Shown: positions 1 to 5,425 of the stretch, piece after piece | How positions within the stretch are numbered: the stretch's first letter is position 1 | Layout: each line of letters starts with the position of its first letter | Source of the DNA: Dehalococcoidia bacterium | GTDB lineage: Bacteria; Chloroflexota; Dehalococcoidia; Dehalococcoidales; Fen-1064 | NCBI GenBank assembly: GCA_003153955.1 | Contig: PMCB01000057.1 | Coordinates: forward strand, 1,234-6,658 | Length of the DNA: 5,425 nucleotides | Reading direction: 5' to 3' | Position numbers and translations under genes: made by a program | The notes under the pieces: model-generated | The model's database searches: none | What the model saw: only the letters and a program-made list of their open reading frames with translations | What the model was told of the DNA's origin: nothing

Positions 1-20
1 CTCCCTAAAAGGGAGGGAGA
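1..20. repeat. CTCCCT/AGGGAG hairpin at the left edge, same family as copy B
   Basis: CTCCCT-AAA-AGGGAG (1-15) followed by GGAGA equals 1520-1539 except for the three loop bases. It is probably the tail of another composite repeat that extends past the window edge. With the copies upstream of aroF, it puts members of the same family on both sides of that gene. The rest of 1-222 holds the two hairpins listed separately and no gene that I can support. Confidence 0.65.
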
Positions 21-76
21 ATCCCAGGTTTGACCTAAAAACCGTATGACTGCTTCCGTCGGGATGCAGGACGGGC

Positions 77-97
77 GGACAGGTTATAAACCTGTCC
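77..97. repeat. Perfect 9-bp stem-loop in the left non-coding region
   Basis: GGACAGGTT and AACCTGTCC pair fully around ATA. The flank CCTACAG has no T-run, and no gene adjoins it within the window. It looks like an intergenic palindromic repeat unit; its copy number elsewhere cannot be judged here. Confidence 0.6.
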
Positions 98-161
98 CTA
101 CAGAAAAGAGACACATTTTTAGGGAATAATTCTAGACACGATTTGCATAACCTACCAGTAG

Positions 162-181
162 ATACCGGCTTTCGCCGGTAT
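162..181. repeat. Perfect 8-bp stem-loop downstream of aroF
   Basis: ATACCGGC and GCCGGTAT form a perfect inverted repeat around TTTC. It lies 41 nt past the aroF stop. No T-run follows on the minus strand (the next bases are TCTACTGG on that strand), so it is not a standard intrinsic terminator, although a GC-rich stem at a gene end may stabilise the message. Similar ATACCGGC...GCCGGTAT hairpins are, from general experience, common intergenic repeats in many bacterial genomes. Confidence 0.6.
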
Positions 182-211
182 GGAGAACAGGTGACATTCC
201 ACACATTTAAG

Positions 212-228
212 AAATAGCAGCGCTATTT
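212..228 (-). terminator. Weak hairpin spanning the aroF stop codon
   Basis: AAATAGC-GCT-GCTATTT on the minus strand is a perfect 7-bp inverted repeat with a 3-nt loop; the TAG stop lies in its first arm. It is A/U-rich and followed by CTTAAATG rather than a true U-run, so termination here is only a possibility. It may instead be chance or protect the message end. Confidence 0.2.
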
Positions 229-1218
229 TCTGTATTGTTTAATCTCTATCATCAGCTGGGCGAACTGTTCGAGGTAAAGGGATTGGGCACCGTCAGAGAG
301 GGCATGCGCGGGGTCATTGTGGACTTCGACAATAAGGCCGTCCGCACCGACCGCGACAGCGGCTTTGGACAAGGGAATGACAAATTCCCGTCGGCCGGCA
401 GCGTGGCTGGGGTCGACGATAATGGGCAGATGGCTGAGTTCTTTGATTGACGGGATGGCGCTTAAATCCAGGGTATTGCGGGTGGTATTGGTAAAAGTGC
501 GGATGCCGCGTTCGCAAAGGATGATTTGATGGTTGCCCTCGGACATGATGTATTCCGCGGACATCAGCAATTCGTCGATGGTGGCAGCCAGTCCCCGTTT
601 CAGCAGAATGGGTTTCGATGCCTGGCCGGCACGGCGTAATAAGGAATAATTTTGCATGTTCCGGGCGCCGATCTGGATAATATCGGCGTATTGCTCGACG
701 AGGTCTATGCTGGCATTATCGGTAGCCTCGGTGACGATTAACAGGCCGGTTTCCTGACGGACTCTGGCGAGGATTTTCAGGCCGTCTTCGCCGAGACCCT
801 GAAAACTGTAGGGGGATGTTCTCGGTTTGAAGGCGCCGCCGCGGAATATCTTTGCCCCGCTTTTTTTAACGGATTGCGCGATGGTCAGACACTGTTTTTC
901 GCTTTCGACGGCACAGGGCCCGGCCATAACAACAATTTCACCGGCGCCGATTTTAACATTCCCGATGATGATGACGGTGGACTCGGGTTTTGTTTCTTTA
1001 CTGACCAGTTTAAACGGCTTGGTGACGGGGATGGCTTCTTTGACGCCGTCCAGCATCAGCAGGCGATAATCATCGACGGGGCCTTTATTGCCGACAATGC
1101 AGACGGCGGTCCTTTCGGCGCCGGGCATGGGGATGCCGCGGAAGCCCATTTTCTCGATTTCTTCGATTACGGCTTGAACCTGTTCTTTAGTGGCGTCATT
1201 TTTCATTACGACTAACAT
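223..1218 (-). CDS. aroF: 3-deoxy-7-phosphoheptulonate (DAHP) synthase, type I-beta with N-terminal regulatory domain
   Basis: The enzyme condenses PEP with erythrose 4-phosphate to DAHP, the entry step of the shikimate pathway that feeds chorismate to the trp enzymes. The 331-residue product has two parts: an N-terminal ferredoxin-like (ACT-like) domain, about residues 1-70, beginning [10 protein letters not shown], and a KDO8P/DAHP-synthase barrel from about residue 80. The four metal ligands of the Thermotoga maritima enzyme occur at the same numbers: Cys102 (AGPCAVES), His272 (DPSHAAGRR), Glu298 (IVEVH) and Asp309 (LSDGAQS). [11 protein letters not shown] (131-141), IGARNMQN and LLKRG form the substrate site. 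In T. maritima the extra domain mediates feedback inhibition by aromatic amino acids; here the effector cannot be read from sequence. The gene lies on the trp strand after a 474-nt gap. The symbol follows common annotation; aroG or aroA are used elsewhere. Confidence 0.95.
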   Translation of the reverse strand: MLVVMKNDATKEQVQAVIEEIEKMGFRGIPMPGAERTAVCIVGNKGPVDDYRLLMLDGVKEAIPVTKPFKLVSKETKPESTVIIIGNVKIGAGEIVVMAGPCAVESEKQCLTIAQSVKKSGAKIFRGGAFKPRTSPYSFQGLGEDGLKILARVRQETGLLIVTEATDNASIDLVEQYADIIQIGARNMQNYSLLRRAGQASKPILLKRGLAATIDELLMSAEYIMSEGNHQIILCERGIRTFTNTTRNTLDLSAIPSIKELSHLPIIVDPSHAAGRREFVIPLSKAAVAVGADGLIVEVHNDPAHALSDGAQSLYLEQFAQLMIEIKQYRK

Positions 1219-1227
1219 ATGGCTGTG

Positions 1228-1233
1228 TCCTTC
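1228..1233 (-). promoter_or_regulatory. Ribosome binding site of aroF
   Basis: The minus strand reads GAAGGA here, within a purine-rich AAGAGAAGGA run, 9 nt before the ATG at 1218. It supports that ATG over the in-frame ATG four codons later (1206), which would lie 21 nt away and would remove the first beta strand of the regulatory domain. Confidence 0.75.
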
Positions 1234-1254
1234 TCTTCTTTTGGTTTAGTCAAA

Positions 1255-1300
1255 TGCTAATTAAGTTACCAGATTTACCTAAATGGATTTTATATATACA
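1255..1300 (-). promoter_or_regulatory. Possible promoter region for aroF
   Basis: This A/T-rich stretch upstream of aroF contains, on the minus strand, TATATATAAAAT (about 1287-1298), which could serve as a -10 region. TTTACG about 15 nt before TAAAAT is a poor -35 candidate with short spacing. A separate small inverted repeat ATTTA-CC-TAAAT lies at 1273-1284. The length of the gap after trpA makes an own promoter plausible, but no clear consensus pair is present. Confidence 0.25.
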
Positions 1301-1350
1301 TTTACTGCGTAAAGTATACATTGTCCCCTCACCCTGACCCTCTCCCTCAA
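1295..1350. repeat. Degenerate third repeat copy with an imperfect palindrome, upstream of aroF
   Basis: TTTAC-TGC-GTAAA (1301-1313) occupies the place of the first hairpin of copies A and B, followed by AGTA/AGTATA-like sequence. The GGCC hairpin is absent, and CTCTCCCTCAA returns at 1340-1350. The palindrome extends outward to TATACATTTAC (1295-1305) against GTAAAGTATA (1309-1318), with one extra base in the left arm. It lies about 80-100 nt upstream of the aroF start, so it could be either a decayed repeat or an operator; the sequence does not decide. Confidence 0.6.
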
Positions 1351-1458
1351 GGGGCGTACATTTCGGCTTAATGCCTCAAGTATTTCGTTGCGACTTAAAG
1401 GGAACTAACCGGCACGAATAGTGTCATTATTTTCCTATGATACGTTTCCCCGTCATAT

Positions 1459-1539
1459 ATTTGCTTCGCAAAGTATTTCCGGCCTTCGGCCTATCGAAAT
1501 TATCACTCTCCCTCAATCACTCCCTGATAGGGAGGGAGA
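1459..1539. repeat. Composite intergenic repeat, copy B, with added CTCCCT/AGGGAG hairpin
   Basis: The hairpins are TTTGC-TTC-GCAAA (1460-1472, perfect) and GGCC-TTC-GGCC (1481-1491). The CTCTCCCTCAA block is at 1506-1516. It is followed by CTCCCT-GAT-AGGGAG (1520-1534), a 6-bp stem running on as GGAGA. That last element is nearly the same as the first 20 bases of the window, which differ only in the three loop bases. The orientation is the same as copy A. Confidence 0.85.
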
Positions 1540-1564
1540 TTACACAGAAGGGTTGCGCCTCTGC

Positions 1565-1621
1565 ATTTGCTTCGTAAAGTACTTCCGGCCTTCGGCCTAC
1601 AGCCTTACTCCTCTCCCTCAA
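1565..1621. repeat. Composite intergenic repeat, copy A (twin TTC-loop hairpins plus CTCTCCCTCAA)
   Basis: The first 35 bases (1565-1599) match 1459-1493 with two differences. Two small inverted repeats follow each other: TTTGC-TTC-GTAAA at 1566-1578, with one pair being G-T, and GGCC-TTC-GGCC at 1587-1597. After about 10 unrelated bases comes CTCTCCCTCAA (1611-1621). This copy is nearest the trpA stop. It could be a mobile intergenic repeat or a set of RNA hairpins in the trpA-aroF transcript; no function is shown. Confidence 0.85.
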
Positions 1622-1692
1622 GTAGTTAGGGACTATAGCTTCTTCTGGAGTTTGTATTTAGTTCCAACCCAATTCTCGGGCTATTTTTACGA

Positions 1693-2478
1693 TTATTCGA
1701 TGTTGTCCAGGGCTTTTCTGGTGTTCCGGATAAAAGTTTGGGTGGCGGTCATGGCGGCATCGTCGGTTTCCATCAATTGAATGAGCTTGCTGCCGATGAT
1801 AACGCCATCGGCGGTTTTCGCCACCTGCACGGCCTGCTCCGGCGTGGAGATACCGAAGCCGACACAGACCGGTTGTTTGGCGAATTGCTTGACCTTGAGG
1901 ATAAATTTACCCAAATCGGGCGGCAATTCATTCCGGGCGCCGGTCACGCCGGCAATCGAAACCAGATAGATAAACCCGCGCGATTTATCCGCGACCAATT
2001 GAATCCTTGCATCCACGCTGGTAGGCGCCAAAAGATAAATCAGGTCGACGCCGGACTTGCCGGCAAATTTACCGATTTCATCGCCTTCCTCCGGCGGCAG
2101 CTCCGGGATAATCAGGCCGTCAATACCGGAAACGACGCAATCATGACAAAATTTATCCAGTCCGTATTGATAAATCGGGTTGAAATAGGTCATGAAAACC
2201 AAAGGAATGGCGGTTTTTTTACTCAGTTTTTTGGCGGTATCCAGACAAACGGCGGTGGTAACGCCGTTTTCCAGCGCTTTAAAACTGGCGCGCTGAATGG
2301 TAGCGCCGTCGGCCATCGGGTCTGAAAACGGGATGCCGAGTTCGACTATATCGCAGCCGCATTCCGCCAATAAAGGCACAACTTTCAGGGTGGCCGCGAT
2401 ATCGGGATAACCAACAGTGACATAAGCAATCAATGCTTTATGATTCTTTTGTTTGAATACGGATTCAAGTCGGCTCAT
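1693..2478 (-). CDS. trpA: Tryptophan synthase alpha chain
   Basis: TrpA splits indole-3-glycerol phosphate into glyceraldehyde 3-phosphate and indole, and passes indole through the tunnel to TrpB. The 261-residue barrel protein has usual length. The two catalytic acids are Glu46 in DIVELGIPFSDP and Asp57 in DPMADG (Glu49 and Asp60 in E. coli). The mobile loop 6 motif is GVTGAR (177-182). Phosphate is bound by GFGIS (207-211) and the GVIIGS stretch (225-230). The segment IIPELPPEE (123-131) has Glu where Asp is more common (PDLPPEE), a mild change. The ATG overlaps the trpB stop in TGATG, with a GGGGG-containing site about 8 nt upstream, so translation is likely coupled to trpB and gives the matched subunit ratio. 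The TAA stop is followed by the long repeat-bearing spacer, making this the last gene of the tightly packed part of the operon. Confidence 0.97.
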   Translation of the reverse strand: MSRLESVFKQKNHKALIAYVTVGYPDIAATLKVVPLLAECGCDIVELGIPFSDPMADGATIQRASFKALENGVTTAVCLDTAKKLSKKTAIPLVFMTYFNPIYQYGLDKFCHDCVVSGIDGLIIPELPPEEGDEIGKFAGKSGVDLIYLLAPTSVDARIQLVADKSRGFIYLVSIAGVTGARNELPPDLGKFILKVKQFAKQPVCVGFGISTPEQAVQVAKTADGVIIGSKLIQLMETDDAAMTATQTFIRNTRKALDNIE

Positions 2479-3659
2479 CAGTTTGCCCCCAATGCTTTGT
2501 TGACGATATCCAAGTCTTTATCGCCGCGGCCGGAGAGATTGATGACGACAATCTGTTCTTTCGAGAGTGCTCCGGCCATTTTTACGGCGTGAGCGACGGC
2601 GTGCGAAGATTCCAGCGCTGGGATAATACCTTCCAGACGGCAGAGCAATTGAAAGCCTTCCAGCGCTTCTTTATCGGTGATGCTGGTATAAGCCGCCCGT
2701 CCGCTGTCCTTAAGGAAGCTGTGTTCAGGGCCAACGCCGGGATAATCCAAACCCGCAGAGATGCTGTGGGTTTCCAGAATCTGGCCGTTTTTATCCTGTA
2801 AAACGTATGATTTCGCGCCGTGCAGGACGCCCAGCGACCCGGCCGACAAAGTGGCGGCATGTTTGCCGGTTTCCAATCCATTACCGGCGGCTTCCACTCC
2901 GACTAATTTGACTTCTTTATCATTCAGGAACGGGTAAAACATGCCCATGGCGTTGCTGCCGCCGCCGACACAGGCGACGATATAATCGGGGAGACGCTGA
3001 TATCCCTTGAGCATCTGCTCCCGCGTTTCCTTCCCGATGACGGACTGAAAATCACGCACCATCGAGGGATAGGGGTGCGGCCCGACCACGGAACCCATTA
3101 AATAATGGGTGCTGCCGATATTGCTCACCCAGTCGCGGAAGGCTTCATTGATGGCATCTTTCAGCGTGCGACTGCCTGATGAAACCGGTTTGACTTCGGA
3201 GCCCATCAACCTCATGCGGAAGACGTTCAGTTTCTGCCGTTCGATGTCATCCGAACCCATATAAATGACACATTCCATCCCAAGCAGTGCGCCGACAGCG
3301 GCGGTGGCGACGCCGTGCTGACCGGCGCCGGTCTCGGCAATAATACGTTTCTTGCCAAGTTTTTTCGCAAGCAGGCCCTGGCCGACGGCATTATTAATCT
3401 TATGGGCGCCGGTATGAGCCAAGTCTTCCCGTTTCAACATGATTTTAGCGCCGCCGCAATGGGCAGTCAGTCTTTCGGCAAAATAGAGAGGCGTCGGCCG
3501 GCCGATGTAGTAATGGCATAGAGATTCAAATTCCCGCCAGAATTCAGAATCCGTTTTTAATGCCTGACAAGCAGCGGTCAGTTCGTCCAACGCCGGCACC
3601 AGTGTTTCCGGCACAAACCGCCCGCCGTAATTTCCGAAGTATCCCTGCTTTTCAGTCAA
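2478..3659 (-). CDS. trpB: Tryptophan synthase beta chain (PLP enzyme), TTG start
   Basis: TrpB joins indole, channelled from TrpA, with serine to give tryptophan, using pyridoxal phosphate in the alpha2-beta2 complex. I start it at the TTG at 3659, giving 393 residues, because a perfect GGAGGT lies 7 nt upstream and the protein then begins [14 protein letters not shown], the conserved beginning of the family. The ATG at 3767 would add 36 unconserved residues lying wholly inside trpF. With the TTG start, residue numbers match the Salmonella enzyme exactly: PLP lysine Lys87 in HTGAHKINN, Glu109 in AETGAGQHG, phosphate loop GGGSN 232-236 and Asp305 in [10 protein letters not shown]; Ser376 in NLSGRGDKD corresponds to Ser377. 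This is the classical TrpB1 type expected to pair with TrpA. The TGA stop overlaps the trpA ATG by one base (TGATG). All active-site residues checked are present. Confidence 0.97.
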   Translation of the reverse strand: MTEKQGYFGNYGGRFVPETLVPALDELTAACQALKTDSEFWREFESLCHYYIGRPTPLYFAERLTAHCGGAKIMLKREDLAHTGAHKINNAVGQGLLAKKLGKKRIIAETGAGQHGVATAAVGALLGMECVIYMGSDDIERQKLNVFRMRLMGSEVKPVSSGSRTLKDAINEAFRDWVSNIGSTHYLMGSVVGPHPYPSMVRDFQSVIGKETREQMLKGYQRLPDYIVACVGGGSNAMGMFYPFLNDKEVKLVGVEAAGNGLETGKHAATLSAGSLGVLHGAKSYVLQDKNGQILETHSISAGLDYPGVGPEHSFLKDSGRAAYTSITDKEALEGFQLLCRLEGIIPALESSHAVAHAVKMAGALSKEQIVVINLSGRGDKDLDIVNKALGAN

Positions 3660-4329
3660 GCTGACCACCTCCCGAGTGTTCAAGGTCGAATTTGCGTACC
3701 GTTGCGATAAAAGCTTTGATTTTGACGATATCTTTTTTACCATCAGTCTCGACGCCGGTGGAAACATCGACGCCCCACGGCTGAGTTAACCGCATCAATT
3801 CGCAGACGTTTTCCGGCGTCAAACCGCCGGCAATCATGACGGAGAATTTGGAAGCGACGGCTTTGGCAATCTGCCAGTGGAAAGGGGTGCCGGTGCCGCC
3901 GTAAGTTCCGGCGACCGCGGAGTCCAACAGACAAATCAATTGTTTGGGCGGGACAAAACTGTAACCTTTCCAGACCGCGGTGGAAACCTCGGCCTGACGG
4001 GCATCGGGGGCGATGTGAAAAACCTTAATCAGCGGGGTCGATATTTTTTGGCAATAGCCCCAATCTTCGTCACCGCTCAACTGCACCCAATCCAAGCGGC
4101 AATAATCTGCAATGCGGTTTACTTCGGCGGCCGGCTGATTGACAAATACACCGACAATCTGCGGGCGGGAATCCAGCTGGAGGATGGCCTCAACGATTTT
4201 CCGGGCCTGCGAGGGGGTAACCTGCCGGCGGCTGGGGGCAAAGACCATACCCAGATAATCGGCGCCTGCATCGCAGGCCGCGATTGCAGAGGCAATATCC
4301 GAGATTCCGCAGATTTTCACCCAGGTCAT
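3652..4329 (-). CDS. trpF: Phosphoribosylanthranilate isomerase
   Basis: TrpF catalyses the Amadori rearrangement of phosphoribosylanthranilate to CdRP, between TrpD and TrpC. The 225-residue protein has normal length. The N-terminal VKICGI motif supplies the general base Cys7. The general acid is Asp136 in the [15 protein letters not shown] segment, where the glycine-rich stretch also helps to bind the substrate. The [10 protein letters not shown] and VDVSTGVE segments give the C-terminal phosphate site. One deviation is seen: the strongly conserved QLHG motif reads QLSG (Ser85). The ATG shares four bases with the trpC stop (ATGA), with AAGGAA just upstream as ribosome binding site. The 3' end carries the trpB ribosome binding site and overlaps trpB by 8 nt, so the last few residues (SGGGQLD) are shaped by that signal. 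Its role is clear despite the fast-evolving nature of this family. Confidence 0.96.
   Translation of the reverse strand: MTWVKICGISDIASAIAACDAGADYLGMVFAPSRRQVTPSQARKIVEAILQLDSRPQIVGVFVNQPAAEVNRIADYCRLDWVQLSGDEDWGYCQKISTPLIKVFHIAPDARQAEVSTAVWKGYSFVPPKQLICLLDSAVAGTYGGTGTPFHWQIAKAVASKFSVMIAGGLTPENVCELMRLTQPWGVDVSTGVETDGKKDIVKIKAFIATVRKFDLEHSGGGQLD
3667..3673 (-). promoter_or_regulatory. Ribosome binding site that sets the trpB start
   Basis: On the minus strand this reads GGGAGGT, a full match to the anti-Shine-Dalgarno core, with a 7-nt spacer to the TTG at 3659. It lies inside the last codons of trpF (encoding SGGG). It is the main evidence for the short TTG start; I did not identify an equally good site in front of the upstream ATG at 3767. 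Confidence 0.85.
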
Positions 4330-5102
4330 AAAAGTTCCTTCATTTTGGCTGCAATATCATGTGATGTCATGAGCGCCTCGCCGATGAGCGCGGCATTAAC
4401 GCCCCATTCCTGTAATTGCTGTATATCTTTACGGGTTTTGATGCCGCTCTCGCTGACGACAAGGCGGTCGGCAGGGATGAGCGGACGGAGTACTGACGTT
4501 GTTTTCAGGTCAACCTTGAAGGTGTTGAGGTCGCGGTTGTTGATGCCGATGACGGCCGCCCCGCTGTTAAGGGCAATTTCCAGTTCCACTGTATTGTGTA
4601 CTTCCACTAAATTCATCATACCAAGTTGTCGACTTAACTGCAGGAGTTCGAACAATTGCGCCGGTGACAGAATGGCGACAATGAGAAGCAAACAGTCAGC
4701 GCCGTAAGCTCGTGCTTCGAAGACCTGATACGGGTCGAAGATGAAATCCTTGCGCAACAAAGGAAGGGGTTTAGCGGCCAGCGCTTTTTTAATATCCCGC
4801 AAATAGTCCAAACTACCCTGAAAATATTTCGGCTCAGTCAGCACGGAAATCGCCGCGGCACCATTGGCGGCATAAATTTTAGCGATGTTAACAGGATTGA
4901 AATCCGCGCAAATAATCCCTTTGGACGGAGAGGCCTTTTTCACTTCGGCGATGAGCCGGACTTTATCACCGCGCAAGGCAGCCGCGAAATCCAGCGGCGG
5001 CGGCTGCAACGACGCGCTCTTTTTCATCTCAGCCAATGGAACGAGTTTTTTCTTTGCGGCTAAGTCGATTTTGACATCAGCTACTATTTTGTCGAGAATC
5101 AT
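4326..5102 (-). CDS. trpC: Indole-3-glycerol phosphate synthase
   Basis: This (beta/alpha)8-barrel enzyme closes the ring of CdRP to indole-3-glycerol phosphate with loss of CO2 and water. The 258-residue product is the normal length for a single-function TrpC, so it is not fused to TrpF. The catalytic residues known from the Sulfolobus enzyme can be placed by motif: Glu53 and Lys55 in the IAEVKKASPSKG segment, Lys118 in LLRKDFIFDPYQ, Glu167 in NLVEVH, Asn188 in GINNRDL, and Glu218-Ser219 in VVSESGI. The C-terminal phosphate-binding part is the ALIGEALM segment. The ATG at 5102 is preceded by an AGAGGA Shine-Dalgarno sequence about 4 nt upstream, and the protein starts with the usual N-terminal helix (ILDKIVADVKIDL). 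It begins 8 nt after the trpD stop, and its TGA overlaps the trpF start as ATGA. Nothing suggests inactivation. Confidence 0.97.
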   Translation of the reverse strand: MILDKIVADVKIDLAAKKKLVPLAEMKKSASLQPPPLDFAAALRGDKVRLIAEVKKASPSKGIICADFNPVNIAKIYAANGAAAISVLTEPKYFQGSLDYLRDIKKALAAKPLPLLRKDFIFDPYQVFEARAYGADCLLLIVAILSPAQLFELLQLSRQLGMMNLVEVHNTVELEIALNSGAAVIGINNRDLNTFKVDLKTTSVLRPLIPADRLVVSESGIKTRKDIQQLQEWGVNAALIGEALMTSHDIAAKMKELL

Positions 5103-5110
5103 ATGTTCCT

Positions 5111-5425
5111 CTATTCAGGATTTTGACTGAATCCGATAAATTCTTCTAATTTCTGTAATGCTTTTCCTGAATCGACTGCGGCGGCGGCCATGGCAATGCC
5201 TTCTTTAAACGCTGCAGCTTTGTCGCCGGCAATCAGCGCGGCGGCGGCATTCATCAGCACGACATCCCGCTGGGCACCCCTCCGGCCGGATAAAATGCCG
5301 CGCAACAATTCTGCATTTTCCAGGGCCGTGCCGCCTTTGAGGTCGCCCGATTGGGCCCGGGCCAGACCGCATTCGTCCGGCGTAATTTCATAGCTGCTGA
5401 TTTTGCCGTCCTTCAGTTCGGCAAT
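5111..5425 (-). CDS. trpD: Anthranilate phosphoribosyltransferase, C-terminal part (cut by the window edge)
   Basis: TrpD transfers the phosphoribosyl group of PRPP to anthranilate, the second committed step to tryptophan, in the cytoplasm. Only the last 104 codons and a TAG stop are in the window; the reading frame stays open to the right edge, so the 5' end is missing because of the cut, not because the gene is broken. Visible family marks are the late segment YEITPDECGL, then a GGTALENAELLRGILSG stretch (the usual G-x-x-x-x-E-N-A pattern of the C-terminal alpha/beta domain), then RDVVLMNAAAALIAGD and a closing DSGKALQKLEEF helix. The PRPP-binding glycine-rich loop and the metal-binding acidic residues lie outside the window. 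The stop is followed after 8 nt by trpC, so it belongs to the same message. A TTG inside the fragment (complement of 5306-5308) is an internal leucine codon, not a start. Confidence 0.93.
   Translation of the reverse strand: MAELKDGKISSYEITPDECGLARAQSGDLKGGTALENAELLRGILSGRRGAQRDVVLMNAAAALIAGDKAAAFKEGIAMAAAAVDSGKALQKLEEFIGFSQNPE

Larger units (their letters stand above)
1219..1692. other. 474-nt repeat-rich spacer between trpA and aroF
   Basis: No credible gene is seen here on either strand. The one open frame (plus strand, 1421-1780) runs through the repeats and into trpA, and its product is low-complexity with no recognisable domain. The part next to trpA (about 1622-1692) is unremarkable. 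The middle holds two direct repeats (1459-1493 and 1565-1599) and the CTCTCCCTCAA blocks. The part next to aroF (about 1255-1320) is A/T-rich and includes a palindrome and possible promoter sequence. I see no hairpin with a following T-run on the minus strand after trpA, so read-through from the trp message into aroF remains possible. Confidence 0.7.

Noticed and set aside
1..222. Insertion sequence remnant
   Set aside because: Short inverted repeats exist, but there is no transposase fragment and no pair of terminal repeats with target-site duplication that I can recognise.
1300..1621. CRISPR array
   Set aside because: Only three units, one degenerate, with unequal spacing (about 159 and 106 nt between starts) and related sequence in the intervals; no cas genes in the window.
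1219..1692. trp leader/attenuator or T-box in the spacer before aroF
   Set aside because: I could find no short Trp-rich leader frame, no T-box-like conserved segment and no terminator hairpin with a T-run in front of aroF. The operon's own leader would be before trpE, outside the window.
1421..1780. 119-codon plus-strand open frame over the trpA-aroF spacer
   Set aside because: It is made largely of the repeat units and then runs antisense into the end of trpA; no family resemblance.
1738..2325. 195-codon plus-strand open frame antisense to trpA
   Set aside because: Shadow of trpA; composition is rich in Gly, Asn and Arg, with no domain and no own context.
3877..4707. 276-codon plus-strand open frame antisense to trpF and trpC
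   Set aside because: It lies opposite two genes with intact motifs and clear start signals; its product shows no recognisable domain and no convincing ribosome binding site. Long antisense frames are common in genes of this base composition.
3652..5102. trpC-trpF fusion as in some enterobacteria
   Set aside because: trpC ends with its own TGA and trpF begins with its own ATG in a different frame (ATGA overlap), so these are two separate proteins.

Overview
The window is the distal part of a tryptophan biosynthesis operon, read entirely on the minus strand, followed by a gene for the first step of the shikimate pathway. In transcription order (right to left) it holds the 3' end of trpD, complete trpC, trpF, trpB and trpA, a 474-nt repeat-rich gap, a complete DAHP synthase gene (aroF type, Thermotoga-like), and 222 nt of non-coding sequence with several hairpins. 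The missing 5' part of trpD lies beyond the right edge. trpE and trpG probably lie there too, but that is inferred from common operon order.

The organism is a bacterium of moderate GC content. The gene order trpD-C-F-B-A followed by a type I-beta DAHP synthase, plus intergenic pyrimidine-rich CTCTCCCTCAA repeats, recalls Dehalococcoidia (Chloroflexota). That is a guess from memory of gene order and style; the sequence alone does not prove it. The DAHP synthase shares its metal ligands, at identical residue numbers, with the Thermotoga maritima enzyme.

The trp genes are tightly packed: an 8-nt gap (trpD/trpC), a 4-nt ATGA overlap (trpC/trpF), an 8-nt overlap (trpF/trpB, if trpB starts at its TTG codon) and a 1-nt TGATG overlap (trpB/trpA). 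This is typical of one translationally coupled polycistronic message. All catalytic residues I checked are present, so the pathway enzymes look functional. Together they convert anthranilate and PRPP through phosphoribosylanthranilate, CdRP and indole-3-glycerol phosphate to tryptophan. AroF supplies the upstream precursor from PEP and erythrose 4-phosphate.

The least ordinary part is the spacer between trpA and aroF. It carries two near-identical 35-bp direct repeats, each made of two small TTC-loop hairpins and followed by a CTCTCCCTCAA block. A third, degenerate copy just upstream of aroF keeps its first hairpin through changes on both arms. A related CTCCCT/AGGGAG hairpin lies at the left edge, so aroF is bracketed by the same repeat family. 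I found no evidence of a new defence system, mobile-element gene, CRISPR array or RNA gene; apart from the repeats this is an ordinary biosynthetic locus.
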